Below are positions 59,313-64,000 of a stretch of DNA of 64,000 nt, in pieces. Every line of letters starts with the position of its first letter. Position 1 is the stretch's first letter. The notes under the pieces are model-generated. The model was not told where the DNA came from and did not search any database. It saw only the letters and a program-made list of their open reading frames with translations. The translations under genes were made by a program, and so were the position numbers. This stretch comes from Pseudomonadota bacterium (GTDB lineage: Bacteria; Pseudomonadota; Alphaproteobacteria; Rhizobiales; Xanthobacteraceae), in the NCBI GenBank assembly GCA_023388935.1, contig JAEWFG010000067.1, positions 1-64,000 on the forward strand, read 5' to 3'.

Positions 59313-60080
59313 CTACTTGCCCTTCCAGTTCGGAGCGCGTTTTTCCGCAAAAGCGGCCGCACCCTCGCGGGCATCCTCGGATGTGAAGACAGGAGCGACG
59401 ATCTCCTGCTGCTTCTTCCACATCTGATCTTCCGGCCAGAAGCGGGATTCGACGATCACCTGCTTGGATGCCTTCACGGCGAGCGGGCCGTTGGCGCCGA
59501 TCGCTGCTGCAAGTTCTAGCGCGGCGTCGAGGGCCGGGCCATCGGTCACGCGGTTGATGATGCCGAGTTCGTAGGCGCGCTCTGCGCCGAAGAAATCGCC
59601 CGTCAATGCATACTCCATCGCCACACGGAACGGCATCTGACGCGGCATGCGGATCAGCCCGCCAGCCGCGGCGGCCAGCCCGCGCTTCACCTCGGGGATC
59701 CCGAACTTGGCGTTGCGGTTCGCGACGATCATGTCGCACGACAGCGCGAGCTCCATCCCGCCCGCGAGCGCGAAGCCGTCCACCGCCGCAATCAGCGGCT
59801 TCTTCGGTGGCGCCTCGGTGAGGCCCGCGAAACCGCGACCGGGGATCGACGGCCGCTCGCCTTTCAGGAACCCCTTGAGGTCCATGCCCGAGCAGAATGT
59901 GCCGCCGGCACCGGTGATGATGCCAATGCCAAGCGCATCGTCGGCGTCGAGCCGGTCAAGCGCCGCGGCCACGCCCTTGGAGAGGGCGAGGTTGGCCGCG
60001 TTCCTGGCTTCCGGCCGGTTCAGCGTGATGATCAGAATGGGTCCGCGGACTTCGGTCAGGACCGGAGTTTCTTCGGACAT
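59313..60080 (-). CDS. Enoyl-CoA hydratase/isomerase
   Basis: A 255-residue crotonase. The oxyanion segments are GTFCSGMDLKGFLKG and AAVDGFALAGGMELALSCDMIVANRNAKFGIPEVKRGLAAAAGGLIRMPR; the Glu in PEVKRGL is at the first catalytic position. A C-terminal SEDAREGAAAFAEKRAPNWKGK is typical. It is in the reverse group with an SDR and a thiolase, so it supplies the hydration step of beta-oxidation. Confidence 0.93.
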   Translation of the reverse strand: MSEETPVLTEVRGPILIITLNRPEARNAANLALSKGVAAALDRLDADDALGIGIITGAGGTFCSGMDLKGFLKGERPSIPGRGFAGLTEAPPKKPLIAAVDGFALAGGMELALSCDMIVANRNAKFGIPEVKRGLAAAAGGLIRMPRQMPFRVAMEYALTGDFFGAERAYELGIINRVTDGPALDAALELAAAIGANGPLAVKASKQVIVESRFWPEDQMWKKQQEIVAPVFTSEDAREGAAAFAEKRAPNWKGK

Positions 60081-60084
60081 CGCG

Positions 60085-60210
60085 TTCTACTCCTGTTGCT
60101 GCGCGCGATCGCCTGGAGTCCCGCTCCGATGGAATCGGAACGGAACTCCAGATTTTTATTTAGACGCGTTTTCTTTACGCGAACCGGTATCCACTTCGCT
60201 CGAAAACGCT
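60085..60210. repeat. Intergenic region with a dispersed repeat
   Basis: The stretch 60155-60215 (ACGCGTTTTCTTTACGCG, then ACCGGTATCCACTTCGCTCG, then AAAACGCTCTAG) resembles a short repeat common in Bradyrhizobium genomes; a related copy of the 'cggtatccact' core occurs at 2836-2850. It separates the SDR and hydratase genes by 130 bases. Nothing else is seen. Confidence 0.5.
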
Positions 60211-60993
60211 CTAGCGCGGGGCCATGCGGATGGCGCCATCGAGGCGGACGTCTTCACCGTTGAAGTAGCCGTTGGTAATCATGGTCAGCGCCAGCTGCGC
60301 ATATTCCTCCGGCAAGCCAAGACGCTTCGGGAACGGCACGGAGGCGCTCAGCGCAGCCTTGACGTTCTCCGGGGCACCCTGCAGCAGCGGCGTGTTGAAG
60401 ATGCCCGGCAGGATGGTGTTGACGCGGATGCCCTCGTTCATCAGATCGCGCGCGATCGGCAGAGTCATGCCGACGACGCCACCCTTCGAGGCCGAATAAG
60501 CGGCCTGCCCCATCTGGCCGTCCTCGGCCGCGACCGAAGCGGTGTTGACGACCGCACCGCGCTCGCCGTCCTCCAGCGGGGCCAGCGACAGCATGCCTTT
60601 CGCCGACTTCGCGATGCAGCGGAAGGTACCGACGAGGTTGATCTGGATGATGCGGTTGAAGGCGTCGAGCGGGAAGTGGGTGGGTTCGCCGGTGGCCTTG
60701 TCCCGGCCCGCGGTCTTCACCGCATTGCCGGTGCCTGCGCAGTTCACCAGAATGCGCTCCTGACCGTGCGCCGCGCGGGCCTTGGCGAAAGCCGCATCGA
60801 CCTGCTCGTCGGAGGTGACATCGACCTTGCAGAACACGCCGCCGATTTCCTTGGCGACGGCTTGACCTTTTTCTTCGTTGAAGTCGAAGATGGCGACTTT
60901 CACGCCGTGCGCAGCGAGCGCCCGCGAGGTGGCTGCGCCGAGGCCGGAAGCGCCGCCGGTGACAACGGCTGCGACCGATGAATTGAGTTTCAT
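60211..60993 (-). CDS. SDR-family 3-hydroxyacyl-CoA dehydrogenase-like protein
   Basis: A 260-residue short-chain dehydrogenase. The cofactor motif is TGGASGLG (residues 12-19) and DFNEEKG suggests NAD. NTASVAAEDGQMGQAAYSASKGG has the catalytic Ser-Tyr-Lys. The overall sequence is close to the 3-hydroxy-2-methylbutyryl-CoA dehydrogenase (HSD17B10-like) group. It follows the thiolase gene by 18 bases, so the two catalyse consecutive steps of beta-oxidation: dehydrogenation of 3-hydroxyacyl-CoA and thiolysis. Confidence 0.92.
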   Translation of the reverse strand: MKLNSSVAAVVTGGASGLGAATSRALAAHGVKVAIFDFNEEKGQAVAKEIGGVFCKVDVTSDEQVDAAFAKARAAHGQERILVNCAGTGNAVKTAGRDKATGEPTHFPLDAFNRIIQINLVGTFRCIAKSAKGMLSLAPLEDGERGAVVNTASVAAEDGQMGQAAYSASKGGVVGMTLPIARDLMNEGIRVNTILPGIFNTPLLQGAPENVKAALSASVPFPKRLGLPEEYAQLALTMITNGYFNGEDVRLDGAIRMAPR

Positions 60994-61011
60994 TGCATTA
61001 TCCTTTCCTGG

Positions 61012-62262
61012 TCAGATGCGTTCGATGATGATGGCCGGCGCCATTCCGCCGGCGGCGCACATGGTGACGAGACCGTAGCGTCCGCCGCTGCGCTCGAGCT
61101 CGTCGAGCGCCGTGCCGATCAGGATCGATCCCGTCGCGCCGATGGGGTGGCCGAGCGCGATGGAGCCGCCATTGATGTTGACCTTTGCCCGATCCAGCTC
61201 GAGGTCGCGGATGAATTTCTCGGCGACGACCGCGAAGGCCTCGTTGATCTCCCAGACATCGATGTCGTTCTTGGTCAGGCCGGCCTTGGCGAGAACCTTC
61301 TTGGCCGCCGGAACAGGAGCGTTCAGCATCAGCGTCGGGTCGTCGCCCTGATTGGCATAGGCGACGATCCGGCCGCGCGGCTTGAGGCCGTGCTTCTCGG
61401 CATATTCCTTCGACGTGATCAGAACCGCGGCGGCACCGTCCACCACGCCCGAGCTGTTGCCGGCGTGATGCACGCCTTTCCACTCGAGGCCCGGATAGCG
61501 GCGCTGAATCTGCTTCTTGAAGCTCGCGCCGTTGCCGAGATCGAAATCGGCGAGCTGCTCGAAGCTGGGCTTCAGCGAGGCAAGTCCTTCGGCGGTCGTC
61601 TCGGGGCGCGGGAACTCCTCACGATCGAGGGCGACGCTGCCGTCATCGTTGTAGACGGTGACCACCGACTTGGCGAAGCGGCCTTCCTCGATTGCCCTCT
61701 TGGCCCGCTGTTGGCTGACCAGTGCCAGGGCATCGCAGGCCTCCCGGCTGATTCCCTCGCGGGTCGCGATGGCGTCGCCGCACACGCCCTGGTGAGATTG
61801 CGGGTGGATGGCGTCGAGCGCCGCGTTACCCGACCCCATCATCCGCGCCGGCTGTCCCGCCTTGGACCGCTCGGCTGCCAGGGCCTGTTGATAGCTCATC
61901 ATCTCGGTGCCGCCCGCGATGACGCAATCCTCCATCCCTGACATCACCGAAGCGGCTGCCAGATTGACGGATGTGATGCCGCCGCCGCAGAAGCGATCCA
62001 GCGTCGTGCCGCTCGCGTTGATGTCGTATCCAGCCGCGAGCGCCGACATGCGACCGAGATCGCCGCCCTGCTTGCCTTCCTGGGTCGACGTCGACCAGAT
62101 GATGTCATCGACCGTCGACGTATCGAGCGTGTTGCGCTCTTTCAGCGCTTTGAGCACCGTTGCGGCCAATTGCTGCGGGTGCAGGTGCGACAGCGCCCCT
62201 TTGCCCGGCTTGCCGATGCCTCGCGGCGTGCGAACAGCGTCAATGATGTAGGCTTCAGACAT
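61012..62262 (-). CDS. Acetyl-CoA C-acyltransferase (thiolase)
   Basis: A 416-residue thiolase that cleaves 3-ketoacyl-CoA. The nucleophilic Cys92 lies in DRFCGGG (most thiolases have a VNxxCxSG type motif). The His is in ALGHPIGATG and the second Cys in VTMCAAGGM. It is located between the truncated IclR gene and the SDR gene in the same orientation. The substrate chain length is not clear. Confidence 0.93.
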   Translation of the reverse strand: MSEAYIIDAVRTPRGIGKPGKGALSHLHPQQLAATVLKALKERNTLDTSTVDDIIWSTSTQEGKQGGDLGRMSALAAGYDINASGTTLDRFCGGGITSVNLAAASVMSGMEDCVIAGGTEMMSYQQALAAERSKAGQPARMMGSGNAALDAIHPQSHQGVCGDAIATREGISREACDALALVSQQRAKRAIEEGRFAKSVVTVYNDDGSVALDREEFPRPETTAEGLASLKPSFEQLADFDLGNGASFKKQIQRRYPGLEWKGVHHAGNSSGVVDGAAAVLITSKEYAEKHGLKPRGRIVAYANQGDDPTLMLNAPVPAAKKVLAKAGLTKNDIDVWEINEAFAVVAEKFIRDLELDRAKVNINGGSIALGHPIGATGSILIGTALDELERSGGRYGLVTMCAAGGMAPAIIIERI

Positions 62263-62324
62263 GCGTTTTCCTTCGTTTCGAACGTTTTTGCTTCAGTGAT
62301 TAGTTGCGCCGATCTTCGAAGCAC

Positions 62325-62705
62325 TCAAAGCGCGAATTGATCCGCCGCCATATGGACGCTTGCGCTTCTGTGGAGTTCCTGCTCTCCGGTACCGACTGGT
62401 TCGTTGCAGCTCTCTGCAAATAACGAGGCGCCGAGCGAGATGGCATGGGGACCCAGGGCATACTTCTGCTCTTGCGGCAGGTACATCAACTGGCCGATCC
62501 GGGTGAGGGTGTCGGTGAGGCGAGAGACCGTCGATCGAGGAAGGCCACAGCGATCGGCGATTTCCCGATTGCCCAGGCGCATGCTTCGACTTTCAAAGCA
62601 GCGCAAAATGTCGAATGAGCGCGACACGACCTGGATCACGTGCCCGTTTTCCATACCGGCTGCATTCTTCTCTAGAGTCATCAGTTTTTCAGATCGTCGT
62701 CCCAT
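62325..62705 (-). CDS. Truncated IclR-family regulator (DNA-binding half only)
   Basis: A 126-residue remnant. The first ~95 residues are an intact IclR winged helix (VIQVVSRSFDILRCFESRSMRLGNREIADRCGLPRSTVSRLTDTLTRIGQLMYLPQEQKYALG). The family's ~170-residue effector domain is missing: after SLGASLFAESC the sequence becomes unrelated and stops at 62325. Full-length IclR proteins have about 250 residues. There is no room for the domain before the thiolase start at 62262. It may still bind DNA without effector control, or it is a decayed gene. Confidence 0.75.
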   Translation of the reverse strand: MGRRSEKLMTLEKNAAGMENGHVIQVVSRSFDILRCFESRSMRLGNREIADRCGLPRSTVSRLTDTLTRIGQLMYLPQEQKYALGPHAISLGASLFAESCNEPVGTGEQELHRSASVHMAADQFAL

Positions 62706-62806
62706 CGCTCACACCTCAAAACAACCCAATTGCATTCTCCGCATGGGCGAACGGACCCCAGCCCGACTCGAGTACCCCGCGATCTCGCAGCTCCGGTCGC
62801 GATGCA

Positions 62807-64000
62807 TCAGATCACCGCAGCCAGCCGCGTCGCCTGATCGATCGCGCGCTTGGCATCGAGCTCGACTGCCTCATAGGCGCCGCCGACCAGGCTCGCCTTG
62901 ACGCCATGCGCGTGAAGTTCGTCGTAGAGCTTCCGCAACGATGTCTGACCGGCACAAACAATGACGGTATCGACGTCAAATAGCCGGGGCTCCCCGTTGA
63001 CGCGGGTGTGCAGGCCTGCGTCGTCGATCTTGAGATACTCGACTCCGCTTACCATCTGCACACCGCGCCGCTGCAGAACCAGGCGGTGCGTCCAGCCGGT
63101 GGTGCGACCGAGATTTCGGCCGACCGCAACGGCCTTGCGTTGCATCAGGTAGACTTCGCGCCCGGAGCTCGCAGTCTCGGGCTTCACTCCGGTCACGCCA
63201 CCGCGCGGATGATTTTTGAAGTCAATGCCCCATTCCCGCGCAAAGGCCTCGATGTCCAGCGCGGCCGAGGTGCCGGCATGCGTGATGAGCTCAGCGACAT
63301 CGAAGCCGATACCGCCAGCCCCCATAATGGCAACCTTCCGTCCCACTTCCCGACGGCCGCGAATGGCGTCGATGTAACCGACGACCTTGGGATGATCGAT
63401 ACCTTCGATCTCTGGAACGCGCGGCTCGATGCCGGTTGCGACAATCACCTCGTCGAACCCGTCAGCCTTCAGTGCATCGGCGTCGGCACGCGTGTTGAGA
63501 CGCAGCTCGACGCCGCGGACCGCAATCATGCGGCGGAAGTAGCGCAACGTTTCATCGAATTCCTCCTTGCCCGGAATCTTCCGCGCAAGGTTGAACTGGC
63601 CGCCAATCGCGGAGCCAGCCTCGAACAGGGTGACCCTGTGGCCGCGCTCCGCCGCCGTCGTGGCGAACGCGAGACCCGCAGGTCCAGCACCAATGACGGC
63701 AATGCGCTTGGGCGCCGGTGCGCGATCACAGGTCAGCTCGGTCTCGTGACAGGCGCGCGGATTGACCAGGCAGCTGACCATACGACCCGTGAATGTATGG
63801 TCGAGACAGGCCTGATTGCAGGCAATGCAAGTGTTGATCTCGTCCTCGCGACCCTCGGCCGCCTTGCGCACGAGCTCGGGGTCCGCAAGCATCGGACGCG
63901 CCATTGAGACGATGTCGGCATCGTCGCGCGCAAGGACGTCTTCGGCGACCTGCGGCATGTTGATGCGGTTCGAAGTGATCATCGGCACACCGAGCTCCCT
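62807..64000 (-). CDS. fadH: NADPH-dependent 2,4-dienoyl-CoA reductase (FadH), partial at window edge
   Basis: The gene runs off the right edge; the visible 398 residues are the C-terminal two thirds of an old-yellow-enzyme-type flavoprotein. The [4Fe-4S] cysteines are in CIACNQAC and SCLVNPRA. The FAD motif is IAVIGAGPAGLAFATTAAERG and the NADPH motif VAIMGAGGIGFDVAELI. FadH reduces 2,4-dienoyl-CoA from unsaturated acids so they can re-enter beta-oxidation, which fits the thiolase/SDR/hydratase neighbours. The catalytic TIM barrel start is outside the window. Related trimethylamine-dehydrogenase-like reductases cannot be fully excluded. Confidence 0.88.
   Translation of the reverse strand, partial: RELGVPMITSNRINMPQVAEDVLARDDADIVSMARPMLADPELVRKAAEGREDEINTCIACNQACLDHTFTGRMVSCLVNPRACHETELTCDRAPAPKRIAVIGAGPAGLAFATTAAERGHRVTLFEAGSAIGGQFNLARKIPGKEEFDETLRYFRRMIAVRGVELRLNTRADADALKADGFDEVIVATGIEPRVPEIEGIDHPKVVGYIDAIRGRREVGRKVAIMGAGGIGFDVAELITHAGTSAALDIEAFAREWGIDFKNHPRGGVTGVKPETASSGREVYLMQRKAVAVGRNLGRTTGWTHRLVLQRRGVQMVSGVEYLKIDDAGLHTRVNGEPRLFDVDTVIVCAGQTSLRKLYDELHAHGVKASLVGGAYEAVELDAKRAIDQATRLAAVI

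Noticed and set aside
1..64000. tRNA, rRNA, CRISPR array, prophage or conjugative element
   Set aside because: No tRNA-like cloverleaf next to integrase genes, no rRNA stretch, no regularly spaced direct repeats and no phage structural or integrase genes were seen; only the partial IS at the left edge is mobile DNA.

Overview
The window looks like chromosomal DNA of a Bradyrhizobium-type alphaproteobacterium (Nitrobacteraceae). The reasons are its high GC content, the gene order rsmD - Arg/Gly-rich pseudouridine synthase - tadA - purD - xseA, several families of dispersed palindromic repeats typical of Bradyrhizobium/Rhodopseudomonas, and FixK/FNR-type boxes in front of a polyhydroxyalkanoate/acetate gene block. 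No rRNA, tRNA, CRISPR array or prophage was seen. The species assignment is inference.

Layout. (1) 1-14.4 kb, housekeeping and small modules: the end of an IS5-like element at the left edge, rsmD, a pseudouridine synthase with a very long disordered N-terminus, tadA, a fluoroacetate-dehalogenase-like hydrolase with all active-site residues conserved, purD, a three-gene operon (hydrolase, membrane protein, winged-helix regulator) with a paired palindrome on its promoter, xseA, a ketopantoate-reductase-like protein, a cysteine-cluster protein and a HerA-like ATPase. (2) 14.4-17.9 kb, nickel uptake: a NiCoT permease and an overlapping TonB-dependent receptor, with an 11/12 match to the E. coli NikR operator just upstream. 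(3) 17.9-25.8 kb: one long reverse-strand operon with a MetQ-like binding protein, an LLM flavin monooxygenase, two CMD/AhpD-like proteins and a Liv-type ABC transporter whose two permeases are fused. (4) 25.9-30.6 kb: a MATE exporter with an apparent frameshift, its divergent TetR regulator with an AT-rich operator, a CaiB/BaiF CoA-transferase and a VOC protein.

(5) 30.7-46.7 kb: a likely low-oxygen carbon-storage and overflow block. It holds a second, diverged Mfd-like helicase, PhaC, a CBS-domain protein, a 3-oxoacid CoA-transferase pair with a MaoC hydratase, the operon DUF3141 - pta - ackA - fabI, a GNAT enzyme, and a metallo-beta-lactamase-fold protein with a SCO protein. Three TTGA-N6-TCAA boxes (36389, 37101, 44307) sit in the promoter regions of these units, which suggests shared control by a FixK/FNR-type regulator.

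(6) 46.9-64 kb: an acyl-CoA catabolic island. One reverse operon (binding protein, enoyl-CoA hydratase, acyl-CoA ligase, second hydratase) lies opposite a TetR gene. A forward operon (TetR, phosphotransferase, DUF6285 protein, acyl-CoA dehydrogenase, binding protein) has a perfect 9-2-9 palindrome ahead of it. A further reverse group (FadH-like reductase, truncated IclR, thiolase, SDR, hydratase, acyl-CoA dehydrogenase) supplies a full beta-oxidation round. The substrate is not evident from sequence; two Liv-type binding proteins without local permeases suggest uptake of a small organic acid.
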